Of a DNA stretch of 64,000 nt, positions 10,147-22,451 are shown piece by piece. This DNA is from Yamagishiella unicocca. Its lineage: Eukaryota > Chlorophyta > Chlorophyceae > Chlamydomonadales > Volvocaceae. The notes under the pieces are model-generated. The model made no database searches. It saw only the letters and a program-made list of their open reading frames with translations, and was not told the DNA's origin. Position 1 is the stretch's first letter. Each line of letters opens with the position of its first letter. Position numbers and translations under genes: made by a program. The DNA is taken from NCBI GenBank assembly GCA_003116995.1, contig BDSL01000017.1, positions 1,116,001 to 1,180,000 of the forward strand, in the 5' to 3' direction.

Positions 10147-10241
10147 CCGGTCCACCACCTCCAGTAACTGCCGGTCGTCCGACCTCCCCCTGCGGGCGTA
10201 GCGCGTGAGGTGCGGCTGGGTCGGGGGCCGGGCGGCGTTGA
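10147..10241 (-). CDS. Array gene exon x2 (U1)
   Basis: 95 nt: two bases plus 31 codons. The acceptor is CGCCTCCGCTGCAG and the donor CGG|GTGAGT, a near-consensus pair. Relative to U3-U6 there are two synonymous differences (AGG/AGA, TTA/CTA) and two replacements at the first two codons. Equivalents: 16248-16342, 23380-23474, 29511-29605, 35643-35737, 40933-41027, 43895-43989 and 49882-49976. Confidence 0.65.
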
Positions 10242-10472
10242 CTGCAGCGGAGGCGATTGATAATCCTTAGCGTGCATCCTGCCATCGGCCAGACTGCTCG
10301 TTGCTCGATCCGTGGGCAACTAGCAGCAAGGCGGAGTGCCGTCACTGTATCCGTTCAGGTCACCTAGGGTCAACCTGCCCACCTCGCTTGCACGTGTTCT
10401 CGCAGTGGCACAGCCCCGCCGTACAGTTCGCACCAACCATTCCCGGGTAGCAGAAGTGGGAATGCCCGCTAC

Positions 10473-10590
10473 CGGCGTCCTCGCGGACCTCAGTCCCGAC
10501 CAATGTTGCCATCCGAATGGCGGTGGTAAACACCGTCACCTTGTTGAGGAGTCTGGGTCCCCTCGCACCTATTTCCACCTGGCGCTTGCC
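10473..10590 (-). CDS. Array gene exon x1 (U1)
   Basis: The donor is GACGCCG|GTAGCGG, leaving phase 1, which fits x2. The acceptor is uncertain; the frame stays open to about 10716. Between U1 and U4 the exon shows three differences (AAC/AAT, CGC/CGT, CGC/CGT), all synonymous in this frame, while differences just beyond the donor change residues. That contrast supports both the frame and the donor. Equivalent donors lie at 16574, 23706, 29837, 35969, 41259, 44221 and 50208. Confidence 0.6.
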
Positions 10591-11261
10591 CAGTCCAACC
10601 CTTGCAGCCCACGATCCTCGCCACACCACTTGTATCGACCACGCTGCTGCCCATGGATCGGCAACCCGCCAGCCCGAGCTGGGTGGCAGCACTTGGCGGG
10701 GCTGGCAGCCCGGCACTGAGGACTACAGCGCCTTCTGCTGGGCCAGCCATGACGAGTCCGTAGCGTCATTGTAGTGTATGATACATGCATTGGCACGGTA
10801 AGCCGCCTTCGAAATGTTTGTATTGGCAACTAGTTTCAGTGCGTAATTTCGGCTGTTAACTGTTAGCAGTTAATTAGGGCTGGCTGAATCCTGCTGACCT
10901 CCTAGGCGGTTTCGGCTGTTAGCGGTTGGCGGTTTCCTTGGGCCGGCTGAGTTCGGCGGCACAGCCCGGCAGCGAAGTCCTGCGGACTGGCATCTCGGCT
11001 CTTATTTGGCTCGGCCCTAGTTTCGTAGGTGGATGCCGTCAGTTGGCTGGGACACGAACTCAAGGATCGATGCTGTCCCACGTGCCGGCTGCGGGCTCGT
11101 TGTCTGTCGTACTGGCGACGATTTACTATTCGCATAAACCTGCGATCCCGGTGGCTCCGTCCGTGTTCTTATGTCGAGATTCCATTACGTTGCAGTGATC
11201 AATGTTTGTTAAACTGTGCGCTCGTTGGTTAGCGGCTGCACGTAAACCCGACATTAGAACC

Positions 11262-11334
11262 AACTACACAGCAGCAGTGTTTATTTTGAGGGGCCTGTCT
11301 CCCCTACCGAAACAGTCGCTGTTGCTGTGTAGTT
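11262..11334. repeat. 16-bp inverted repeat (one mismatch), hairpin
   Basis: AACTACACAGCAGCAG (11262-11277) pairs with CTGTTGCTGTGTAGTT (11319-11334). The loop contains a second inverted pair (AGGGG/CCCCT). It is repeated in the other units; at 45010 in U7 the left arm is shortened. Confidence 0.7.
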
Positions 11335-11551
11335 TGGCATTCTGATGGCGGTACTGCGTGTAGGTCTGCTCCAGGGAGCGAGGCAACCTGAGTTAGTCTC
11401 GGGTGGGCCGGCTGGTCGCCTTGCTATTTTCGTTCGCCAGGTATGCTCCGAATGTAATCGCACAAAACATCAACCTTCCGTGCGGTTGCGAGGGTTCCTG
11501 AGGAGCGCCTTTTGCCCTGCCTGTTGGATCCTGACACATGTAACAATTAAA

Positions 11552-11572
11552 AATAAGCGACGAAATGTGTCG
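11552..11572. repeat. Short hairpin AAGCGAC-N7-GTCGCTT
   Basis: A 7-bp perfect stem next to an A-rich stretch just before the unit border, conserved in U1-U7. Its role is unknown. Confidence 0.5.
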
Positions 11573-11669
11573 CTTCTTCAGGTCCTCTGCTACAGCGAAT
11601 CAATGCGACCACCGGCTCTCCCGGCAGCAGCTCCTGGAGGCCGTGGATGGCCGCCTTCAGCTTCTCGGT

Positions 11670-12649
11670 TACAAGTTACAACTTCCGCACAAGTGCGGAG
11701 ACGTCGGTAAAAGCCGGGGGGCCACGGACGGTTATAAGTCCTCTTAAGACACGTTGGCGGGCGGGTGCATCCTCGTCCCCCCGTGAACATTTGAGCGCGA
11801 GGCGCTTCATCGCCGCGTGCTTAGTGTCCCAAACGCAAGAGAGAAAGTTGGCCACGGCCAGAGGAGGCGCTTATCCCATTGTCGTGGCCCTGGAATGTTG
11901 TCGCGTCCTCGAACTTCGCTCGCAAGCTTCCATAGGCCACTCCTTAAAAAACCGTGCATTTCATCCTCGACAGCGCCGCACGTGCAAAATCGGCAGATGA
12001 GCTCAGCACGCCCGTAGGCCGGTTAACCTCCATCCCAGGCGGTGAGCAGCGTGGGATGGCGTGGGTAAGTCGAGCAGAACCGTCAACCAACAGTTTTGTT
12101 AATCATCAGGGCATAACCTCAGATGATGATCACCATCACCTGCTAGTTCTTCGCAGCATTACGTTTCCATGATGCGTCATCATGCAAGGGGTGCCTACTT
12201 GCATGATCTGCACGTCTGGACCAATAGGAGGAAGGGAGTCGCGGCTTGATGCCAACGACAGTGGCCCACGGCAAGTCCTATCGGCTCCACACCAAAAGCA
12301 GGACCACCGGGCACATCGCCGGACAATGAAGGAGACGAGAGAGGCAGAAATCCAGCCGCACCGCATGAGTGGTAATTCACTTGGCACCAGTCAACAGTCT
12401 AGAGGCAAAAACAGCAGCAGCCAGCAACCAGGGGAAATTGCGTTGTAAGACTCCCCTATCAGCAACCGACCACCAACACACCTAGCAGACCCGCAACCGA
12501 AGAACCAGTGGAGGGCCGCCACGATGCAACCAGAGCAACTGCCCACCTCTTATCCCAAAAATCACAAGCCCCGAGCAGGACACTTCCACCCGGGGACGAG
12601 AAGACTGTCCCCCACGGACGCAAGGTAGGCGTAACACTTCCCCCACAGT
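11670..12649. mobile_element. ~980-bp polymorphic segment (U2)
   Basis: Same segment as at 5405-6387, at the same site. Confidence 0.55.
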
Positions 12650-13349
12650 GAGGTTGTTCCCTGTGGTGTCCACACACACCTTCAATACAAACCACAAACA
12701 CTAGGCGAGGCGCAGGCCATAGGTGGACACTGCGTCTCCGACTACGAACAGCTTCATGTACATCTATGGCACCGTACGCTTGGAAATAAGATGCTTCAGG
12801 GTAAACAGGTGATGCTCCATGGCGAGCCGATGCCGGCAGCCTGCCTGGCTAGCAGCTCGAATCGCGCTGGCCTTACAAACACTGTTAGTCATAGTGCCGC
12901 GCGACCAGCGCGGTAACGTACAATTTGCGGAGAGGTTCCCCCACCGCGATGCCAGGTCCTCTGCTACAGCGAATCGACGCGATCACCGGCGCTCCTGGCA
13001 GAAGCGCGGGCAGCCGGCACCCGCCTAACCGCCCACCCTCGATCTAGGTACAAAAGGCTCCGGCAGCGCCCGCCCGCCGTCGCCGTCCGTAAAATGCATG
13101 GCCCATAACCGACATAACATGGCCCGCAACGACGGATGACCTTGCGGATCAAACTATGGGTGGTGCGGCCTGGACCCACCATCACCACCACTACCCGGTG
13201 GTTGTCGCGTCGGCTTCGACGCTGGTGGCGGGTCCCGTGGAGACAGCTGTGGTTGCGGAAGTGGTCTACGTGTAGGTGCAGGGAGGCAGGGGGGACGGCG
13301 GCGGACCCTCGGAGGCGACAACACCGCGGCCGCGACTGCTGCGGCGCCG

Positions 13350-16300
13350 TCAACTTGGCTTGATCTGGTGGTGGCGGCGGTGGTGGTGGTGATGGTGGCA
13401 CACAATGGCTGCTGCCCGCCACCCGCCTGCGCTCCTGCAGGGAGGGAGGCCGCTGGCGGCAGCGAGCCGCTGCTTCCGGTCGCCTGCGTCCGGCGCGCGA
13501 TGGGAGGTGCGGGTGAGGTGGGGCGAGTGGAGGTCAGGTGAGGTGGGGCGAGCGGAGGACAGGGTGAGGTGGGGCGCTGCCTTTGTAGTGTTGTTCTGTG
13601 GGTAGGTGTGCGGCGCTGCCAACACACCACACCTGGCGGGCCCCATCCGGCCGCGCTGCGCACACCACGCGCTGAGCCCCACATCAAGCGCTGCCGCACC
13701 GCCATCGCCGCGTTGTGGGTGCTCCTCGAGCAGCCAGTAAGCAAGCTGCACTCGAATGCGTCTTTCCCCAATGTCCCACGGCGCGCACCGCCATCACAGC
13801 GCCAGCGGCTCTAGCCACTGCTGCCCGCTTCGTCCTCACCCCTCCCCCCCTGCCCTCACCGCCCTTCCAGCTCACCGATCCTCGGAGGCCGCTCCTGCTC
13901 GCCGCCCACACCCAGCACCAGCACCAGCGCACGCCCTCGCCCCGGGAGCGACTGCCGTCACTACCAGACTCCTCAACGTGGGAACAAGACAATGCGCCTC
14001 GTCCAGCCCCACCAGGTCCGAGCCGGTGCGGCCGCGGCGCTGCGGCTGCTCCTGCGCTGCCCGGCTGCCTGCGTGCAGGGGTAGGGGATGAGTGGGATCC
14101 GGGGAGCAAAGGGTGCAGGGCACGGAGACGCGCAGCGCGCTTGCACCGTGCAGCGATGCAGCGCCTTCGGCTGGCGGAATGGGGGGCGTTGCGGTCGTGC
14201 GATGCGCGTGTATTGGGTGCACCGCGCCCCCTGGAGTCCCCGGAGGGCCCCCAGACCCTTCAGTCCAGCCGCACCAATACCCGGGCTGTTTACTTCACAA
14301 TAGAATGCGAATACGGGGCCAGCACCCGCTCCCTGGAGGTAACCCTACCTCCTCCCCTCTTGCCAGCTCATACCCCGCCGCCGTCCTGCCGGGGTCGGAC
14401 CAGCCCCACCCAGCGCTCCCGCCCCGCGACCCCGCCAAGCGCCGTGCACACCACATAGCCTGCCCTGTGTGTTCATTCAGACAGGTTCATTCGCACCTCG
14501 GGAAACAGGCAGCTGGCGTGCAGCTTGCTGAAGTCCTAGCTTCGCTCGGTTTACGTGCAAGGCGCCTGGGGAAAGGCAGAGACAGCACGTCGTTTGCAGC
14601 GCGGAGTCAGTGGGCGGTGGCCACCGTCAACGAGGTTTCCAAGCTTGAAACACATGCCCGGAGCACAACGTGCAAACCCGTGTGGAATCATGATGACATC
14701 AAGCGTAGCAAGTGCTCTTCTTGGCAGCGGCCCGCCGCCGTCCTACCCCTACCCCTCTCGACATCCCCCCTCGTCCTGTTGTATTCCGCTCGTGGAAGCA
14801 CCGTTTGACCGAACGCAGACGTCAGCAACCACGAGTGGGGCCTTGATTACCTTTGGGACCAGCAGAACCTCATCGCTGACGTTGGTTGGCATCAACATCG
14901 CGCTGAGAGCCAGGTTCTTGCGCAGCAACTTAATTGGCTGGTATTCGGTTGCCTTTCCCGCCATCCTACCGTCCATCGGCAGCAGACCGGCAACCTGTTG
15001 CTGTAGCCGCCAGCATACTATTTAGCTGGTGCTGTCCATCCCAATAATGCTCCAAGATGCAGGCAGCGACATATAACAGCTGAATATGCAGTCAGCTTGT
15101 GTGCCTGCGCTGCCTTCTGCTTCTTCTACACGCCGGGCTATGGCAGGAAGGCGTCACATTTTATGATTCATTTGGTTGTGATACTCGAGCTTCAGCCTTA
15201 ACTAGGGCTATCTCCTATCTGCAGTACGGTTAACCTTCCGGCGCCATGCGGCTCCTCTTTGCAGACCTTTGACAATATTAAGCTCTATGATTACTTGATT
15301 ATACCATTAATTCCTCCAATCCCTGACTCGCATAACGCCAGCAGCAGGATGCGTTATGCGAGTCCACGAAGTCCATGGCCCACGGCCTTAACGAACAGAC
15401 TAGCATGCCATCATGATGAGCTTTCGTGGTTGAGATCGATTGTAGACAGTTGGAGCAGGCCGATCGGCTTTGGGGGGCCACAGGCAACACTTGCGGGATA
15501 GCAGGCGGTGCACGAATGGCTCCTGGACAGCGGCTGGTTGCTCCTTTGCTGTCAGTGCAACTTAAGTTGCTTTTCCGCTGCGAATGCGGAGATTCATGCA
15601 GTTGACTCTGCTGCCAGAGCATCCTGTGTGCCAGTCGCTTGCTTCTACGGCTGCTCCCGCACTCCTCATTCCGCCCCACCCCGCTGTCTACCTGCTTCAG
15701 CGCCTCCAATAGTTCATCCTTCTTGCAGTAGTCGGCGCTGGCGACTGCCGCCGTCATGAGACGCTTGGGCGCGCTCTGTGGGCCTCATGCGGCCAGTGGT
15801 GGGGTGGCACCTGACACTGGCGGAACACGCAGGGGCCAGCGGCGGTGACGGGCGCTCACGGTAGGGAAGGGCGGGGGAATCGTATGCGTACCGTGTTCGT
15901 GATCGCTGTTTAGTAGGGTGTGTTGGGCATTGCGGGCCGCGCTACTACTGGTGGAGCAGTGGCGCTGGAGGGGACCGCAGCCAGGGTAGGAGGCCATCGG
16001 GGAGGAAAGGGGGGAATAACGGGTTTAGGTGGGGAGGGGACAAACCGAGCGGGGGGGGGGCCGGATCAGAAGGTGAAACCGCCGTGCCCCGAACTTATTC
16101 GGTTCCTGCTCTGGCTACGTTTGCAGGAGGTCTTGCATGCTCCTCGAGGACATGTAGGTGGGGTGGGGAGGGAAATCTGGCAAGCATTTGGAGCTTTCGT
16201 GAACACAGGGAATGCCGGCACCCTCTTGGCATGCATCCCCCACTCACCCGGTCCACCACCTCCAGTAACTGCCGGTCGTCCGACCTCCCCCTGCGGGCGT

Positions 16301-16691
16301 AGCGCGTGAGGTGCGGCTGGGTCGGGGGCCGGGCGGCGTTGACTGCAGCGGAGGCGATTGATAATCCTTAGCGTGCATCCTGCCATCGGCCAGACTGCTC
16401 GTTGCTCGATCCGTGGGCAACTAGCAGCAAGGCGGAGTGCCGTCACTGTATCCGTTCAGGTCACCTAGGGTCAACCTGCCCACCTCGCTTGCACGTGTTC
16501 TCGCAGTGGCACAGCCCCGCCGTACAGTTCGCACCAACCATTCCCGGGTAGCAGAAGTGGGAATGCCCGCTACCGGCGTCCTCGCGGACCTCAGTCCCGA
16601 CCAATGTTGCCATCCGAATGGCGGTGGTAAACACCGTCACCTTGTTGAGGAGTCTGGGTCCCCTCGCACCTATTTCCACCTGGCGCTTGCC
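13350..16691 (-). pseudogene. Array gene, copy in U2
   Basis: Exons x2-x4 and x6-x8 are all in frame at the positions given under the U1 exons, making this with U1 the least damaged body copy. Its x0 block would lie in the head of U3 (about 17.7-18.95 kb), where the 980-bp segment and a one-base frameshift interrupt it. Confidence 0.5.
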
Positions 16692-17770
16692 CAGTCCAAC
16701 CCTTGCAGCCCACGATCCTCGCCACACCACTTGTATCGACCACGCTGCTGCCCATGGATCGGCAACCCGCCAGCCCGAGCTGGGTGGCAGCACTTGGCGG
16801 GGCTGGCAGCCCGGCACTGAGGACTACAGCGCCTTCTGCTGGGCCAGCCATGACGAGTCCGTAGCGTCATTGTAGTGTATGATACATGCATTGGCACGGT
16901 AAGCCGCCTTCGAAATGTTTGTATTGGCAACTAGTTTCAGTGCGTAATTTCGGCTGTTAACTGTTAGCAGTTAATTAGGGCTGGCTGAATCCTGCTGACC
17001 TCCTAGGCGGTTTCGGCTGTTAGCGGTTGGCGGTTTCCTTGGGCCGGCTGAGTTCGGCGGCACAGCCCGGCAGCGAAGTCCTGCGGACTGGCATCTCGGC
17101 TCTTATTTGGCTCGGCCCTAGTTTCGTAGGTGGATGCCGTCAGTTGGCTGGGACACGAACTCAAGGATCGATGCTGTCCCACGTGCCGGCTGCGGGCTCG
17201 TTGTCTGTCGTACTGGCGACGATTTACTATTCGCATAAACCTGCGATCCCGGTGGCTCCGTCCGTGTTCTTATGTCGAGATTCCATTACGTTGCAGTGAT
17301 CAATGTTTGTTAAACTGTGCGCTCGTTGGTTAGCGGCTGCACGTAAACCCGACATTAGAACCAACTACACAGCAGCAGTGTTTATTTTGAGGGGCCTGTC
17401 TCCCCTACCGAAACAGTCGCTGTTGCTGTGTAGTTTGGCATTCTGATGGCGGTACTGCGTGTAGGTCTGCTCCAGGGAGCGAGGCAACCTGAGTTAGTCT
17501 CGGGTGGGCCGGCTGGTCGCCTTGCTATTTTCGTTCGCCAGGTATGCTCCGAATGTAATCGCACAAAACATCAACCTTCCGTGCGGTTGCGAGGTTTCCT
17601 GAGGAGCGCCTTTTGCCCTGCCTGTTGGATCCTGACACATGTAACAATTAAAAATAAGCGACGAAATGTGTCGCTTCTTCAGGTCCTCTGCTACAGCGAA
17701 TCAATGCGACCACCGGCTCTCCCGGCAGCAGCTCCTGGAGGCCGTGGATGGCCGCCTTCAGCTTCTCGGT

Positions 17771-18750
17771 TACAAGTTACAACTTCCGCACAAGTGCGGA
17801 GACGTCGGTAAAAGCCGGGGGGCCACGGACGGTTATAAGTCCTCTTAAGACACGTTGGCGGGCGGGTGCATCCTCGTCCCCCCGTGAACATTTGAGCGCG
17901 AGGCGCTTCATCGCCGCGTGCTTAGTGTCCCAAACGCAAGAGAGAAAGTTGGCCACGGCCAGAGGAGGCGCTTATCCCATTGTCGTGGCCCTGGAATGTT
18001 GTCGCGTCCTCGAACTTCGCTCGCAAGCTTCCATAGGCCACTCCTTAAAAAACCGTGCATTTCATCCTCGACAGCGCCGCACGTGCAAAATCGGCAGATG
18101 AGCTCAGCACGCCCGTAGGCCGGTTAACCTCCATCCCAGGCGGTGAGCAGCGTGGGATGGCGTGGGTAAGTCGAGCAGAACCGTCAACCAACAGTTTTGT
18201 TAATCATCAGGGCATAACCTCAGATGATGATCACCATCACCTGCTAGTTCTTCGCAGCATTACGTTTCCATGATGCGTCATCATGCAAGGGGTGCCTACT
18301 TGCATGATCTGCACGTCTGGACCAATAGGAGGAAGGGAGTCGCGGCTTGATGCCAACGACAGTGGCCCACGGCAAGTCCTATCGGCTCCACACCAAAAGC
18401 AGGACCACCGGGCACATCGCCGGACAATGAAGGAGACGAGAGAGGCAGAAATCCAGCCGCACCGCATGAGTGGTAATTCACTTGGCACCAGTCAACAGTC
18501 TAGAGGCAAAAACAGCAGCAGCCAGCAACCAGGGGAAATTGCGTTGTAAGACTCCCCTATCAGCAACCGACCACCAACACACCTAGCAGACCCGCAACCG
18601 AAGAACCAGTGGAGGGCCGCCACGATGCAACCAGAGCAACTGCCCACCTCTTATCCCAAAAATCACAAGCCCCGAGCAGGACACTTCCACCCGGGGACGA
18701 GAAGACTGTCCCCCACGGACGCAAGGTAGGCGTAACACTTCCCCCACAGT
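17771..18750. mobile_element. ~980-bp polymorphic segment (U3)
   Basis: Same segment as at 5405-6387, at the same site; very close to the U2 copy. Confidence 0.55.
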
Positions 18751-21700
18751 GAGGTTGTTCCCTGTGGTGTCCACACACACCTTCAATACAAACCACAAAC
18801 ACTGAGCGAGGCGCAGGCCATAGGTGGACACTGCGTCTCCGGCTACGAACAGCTTCATGTACATCTATGGCACCGTACGCTTGGAAATAAGATGCTTCAG
18901 GGTAAACAGGTGATGCTCCATGGCGAGCCGATGCCGGCAGCCTGCCTGGCTAGCAGCTCGAATCGCGCTGGCCTTACAAACACTGTTAGTCATAGTGCCG
19001 CGCGACCACCACGGTAACGTACATTTTGCGGAGAGGGTGCCCCACCGCGATGCCAGGTCCTCTGCTACAGCGGATCGACGCGATCACCGGCGCTCCTGGC
19101 AGAAGCGCGGGCAGCCGGCACCCGCCTAACCGCCCACCCTCGATCTAGGTACAAAAGGCTCCGGCAGCGCCCGCCCGCCGTCGCCGTCCGTAAAATGCAT
19201 GGCCCATAACCGACATAACATGGCCCGCAACGACGGATGACCTTGCGGATCAAACTATGGGTGGTGCGGCCTGGACCCACCATCACCACCACTACCCGGT
19301 GGTTGTCGCGTCGGCTTCGACGCTGGTGGCGGGTCCCGTGAAGACAGCTGTGGTTGCGGAAGTGGTCTACGTGTAGGTGCAGTGAGGCAGTGGGGACGGC
19401 GGCGGACCCTCGGAGGCGACAACACCGCGGCCGCGACTGCTGCGGCGCCGTCAACTTGGCTTGATCTGGTGGTGGCGGCGATGGTGGTGGTGATGGTGGC
19501 ACACAATGGCTGCTGCCCGCCACCCGCCTGCGCTCCTGCAGGGAGGGAGGCCGCTGGCGGCAGCGAGCCGCTGCTTCCGGTCGCCTGCGTCCGGCGCGCG
19601 ATGGGAGGTGCGGGTGAGGTGGGGCGAGTGGAGGTCAGGGTGAGGTGGGGCGCTGTCCTTTGTAGTGTTGTTCTGTGGGTAGCTGTGCGGCGCTGCCAAC
19701 ACACCACACCTGGCGGGCCCCATCCGGCCGCGCTGCGCACACCACGCGCTGAGCCCCACATCAAGCGCTGCCATCTCCGCGTTGTGGGTGCTCCTCGAGC
19801 AGCCAGTAGGCAAGCTGCACTCGAATGCGCCTTTCCCCAATGTCCCACGGCGCGCACCGCCATCACAGCGCCAGCGGCTCTAGCCACTGCTGCCCGCTTC
19901 GTCCTCACCCCTCCACCCCTGCCCTCACCGCCCTTCCAGCTCACCGATCCTCGGAGGCCGCTCCTGCTCGCCGCCCACACCCAGCACCAGCACCAGCGCA
20001 CGCCCTCGCCCCCGGAGCGACTGCCATGACTACCAGACTCCTCAACGTGGGAACAAGACAATGCGCCTCGTCCAGCCCCACCAGGTCCGAGCCGGTGCGG
20101 CCACGGCGCTGCGGCTGCTCCTGCGCTGCCCGGCTGCCTGAGTGCAGGGGTAGGGGACGAGTGGGATCCGGGGAGCAAAGGGTGCAGGGCACGGAGACGC
20201 GCAGCGCGCTTGCACCGTGCAGCGATGCAGCGCCTTCGGCTGGCGGAATGGGGGGCGTTGCGGTCGTGCGATGTGCGTGTATTGGGTGCACCGCGCCCCG
20301 TGGAGTCCCCGGAGGGCCCCGCGACCCTTCAGTCCAGCCGCAACAATACCCGGGCTGTTTACTTCACAATCGAATGCGAATACGGGGCCAGCACCCGCTC
20401 CCTGGAGGTGACCCTACCTCCTCCCCTCTTGCCAGCTCATACCCCGCCGCCGTCCTGCCGGGGTCGGACCAGCCCCACCCAGCGCTCCCGCCCCGCGACC
20501 CCGCCAAGCGCCGTGCACACCACATAGCCTGCCCTGTGCGTTCATTCATACAGGTTCATTCGCACCTCGGGAAACAGGCAGCTGGCGTGCAGCTTGCTGA
20601 AGTCCTAGCTTCGGTTTACGTGCAAGGCGCCTGGGGAAAGGCAGAGACAGCACGTCGTTTGCAGCGCGGAGTCAGTGGGCGGTGGCCACCGTCAACGCGG
20701 TTTCCAAGCTTGAAACACATGCCCGGAGCACAACGTGCAAACCCGTGTGGAATCATGATGACATCAAGCGTAGCAAGTGATCTTCTTGGCAGCGGCCCGC
20801 CGCCGTCCTACCCCTACGTTTCCCTCGAATACCCCTCTCGACATCCCCCCTCGTCCTGTTGTATTCCGCTCGTGGAAGCACCGTTTGACCGAACGCAGAC
20901 GTCAGCAACCACGAGTGGGGCCTTGATTACCTTTGGGACCAGCAGAACCTCATCGCTGGCGTTGGTTGGCATCAGCATCGCGCTGAGAGCCAGGTTCTTG
21001 CGCAGCAACTCAATTGGCTGGTATTCGGTTGCCTTTCCCGCCATCCTACCGTCCATCGGCAGCAGACCGGCAACCTGTTGCTGTAGCCGCCAGCATACTA
21101 TTTAGTGGTGCTGTCCATCCCAATAATGCTCCAAGATGCAGGCAGCGACATATAACAGCTGAATATGCGGTCAGCTTGTGTGCCTGCGCTGCCTTCTGCT
21201 TCTTCCACAAGCCGGGCTATGGCAGGAAGGCGTCACATTTTATGATTCATTTGGTTGTGATACTCGAGCTTCAGCCTTAACTAGGGCTATCTCCTATCTG
21301 CAGTACGGTTAACCTTCCGGCGCCATGCAGCTCCTCTTTGCAGACCTTTGACAATATTAAGCTCTATGATTACTTGAGCATCCTGTGTGCCATTCGCTTG
21401 CTTCTACGGCTGCTCCCGCACTCCTCATTCAGTCCCACCCCGCTGTCTACTTGCTTCAGCGCCTCCAATAGTTCATCCTTCTTGCAGTAGTCGGCGCTGG
21501 CGACTGCCGCCGTCATGAGACGCTTGGGCGCGCTCTGTGGGCCTCATGCGGCCAGTGGTGGGGTGGCACCTGACAGCTGACACTGGCGGAACACGCAGGG
21601 GCCAGCGGCGGTGACGGGCGCTCACGGTAGGGAAGGGCGGGGGAATCGTATGCGTACCGTGTTCGTGACCGCTGTTTAGTAGGGTGTGTTGGGCATTGCG

Positions 21701-21804
21701 GGCCGCGCTACTACTGGTGGAGCAGTGGCGCTGGAGGGGCCGCAGCCAGGGGAGGAAAGGCGGGAATAAAGGGTTTAGGTGGGGAGTGGACAAACCGAGC
21801 GGGG

Positions 21805-22340
21805 TTACAGGTAAAGAACCGGTAACTCGACTGGGGTAATGTAGTTGGTGCATAGCTCTAGCGTCTAGCCGTCATACTTCGAACGCGCGCGCATGCGACA
21901 CACACGGACGCGACGACTGTGGGTGCAGTGAAGAAGACGAAAACGTGGACTATACTATGGAGTGCAAAGCCGAGAACTGGGATGGCGAACTAGGAAGCCG
22001 CGGGATGCACCGAAGGCTGGAGACGGCCCAGCCCATCCCCATCCCGGAGATCGATCGTTACCTTTGAAAAGGAGATACGTTACCGATGCGCAGTGGCGCG
22101 CGGCCGCTGCCGGCGGGTGGCTTGAGCCGCGCCGCCTTACTAGGCAGAAACCGCGGTGATACGCACCCACGCGAACGGTAGCTAAACAGGTGCACAGGAT
22201 AGACAGAGTGGAAGCGCCGGTCGCGTTGGAGGACTCACCTGACCAGAGCGGAGCACCGACGGCCAGCATCGCGAAGCATGCGGGAAGGGGAGCAGCGACA
22301 AGCGTTAGGACCGGTGCGGCAGCGAACAAACCGAGCGGGG
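21805..22340. mobile_element. 536-bp intronic insertion (U3)
   Basis: Inserted in the x2-x3 intron. Both ends carry the 15-bp direct repeat ACAAACCGAGCGGGG (21790 and 22326), present once in U1, U2, U7 and U8, as expected for a target-site duplication. No long coding frame is convincing. On the minus strand it contains TGGTCAG|GTGAGTCC, a strong 5' splice consensus. It shares a module with the 845-bp insertion (CTCACCTGACCAG, later CGCGAAGCATGCGGG and GCGTTAGGA). Confidence 0.65.
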
Positions 22341-22451
22341 GGGGGGGGGCGGATCAGAAGGTGAAACCGCCGTGCCCCGAACTTATCCGTTCCTGCTCTG
22401 GCTACGTTTGCAGGAGGTCTTGCATGCTCCTCGAGGACATGTAGGTGGGGT

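Larger units (their letters stand above)
7086..10590 (-). pseudogene. Array gene, copy in U1 (best body copy)
   Basis: Multi-exon gene of unknown family. Exons, 5' to 3': x1 (at least 10590-10473), x2 10241-10147, x3 9675-9592, x4 8900-8751, x5 (to 8361), x6 8301-8233, x7 7792-7701, x8 7481-7369, x9 7170-7086 with TGA. Each boundary has an AG acceptor and GT donor, and phases match at every join except x4-x5, where an exon may be missing. Recognisable pieces are TTAIRMATLVGTEVREDA (x1), LTRYARRGRSDDRQLLEVVD (x2), DYCKKDELLEALKQ (x3), ATEYQPIKLLRKNLALSAML (x4), SDLVGLDEAHCLVPTLRSL (x7) and LAYWLLEEHPQRGDG (x8); x9 has a six-histidine run. Its upstream block x0, in the head of U2, is disrupted, so the copy as a whole is probably not functional. 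Confidence 0.6.
5334..11605. repeat. Array unit U1
   Basis: Edge unit of the older type. It carries the 983-bp segment in x0 and lacks both intronic insertions. It has a roughly 165-bp longer allele around 8470-8665, shared only with U7. Exon block x0 in its head has a TAG stop and a one-base frameshift. Confidence 0.95.
11606..17706. repeat. Array unit U2
   Basis: Very close to U1 in the right two thirds, but with the short allele where U1 has the 8470-8665 segment. It carries the x0 segment (11670-12649) and no intronic insertions. Confidence 0.95.
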
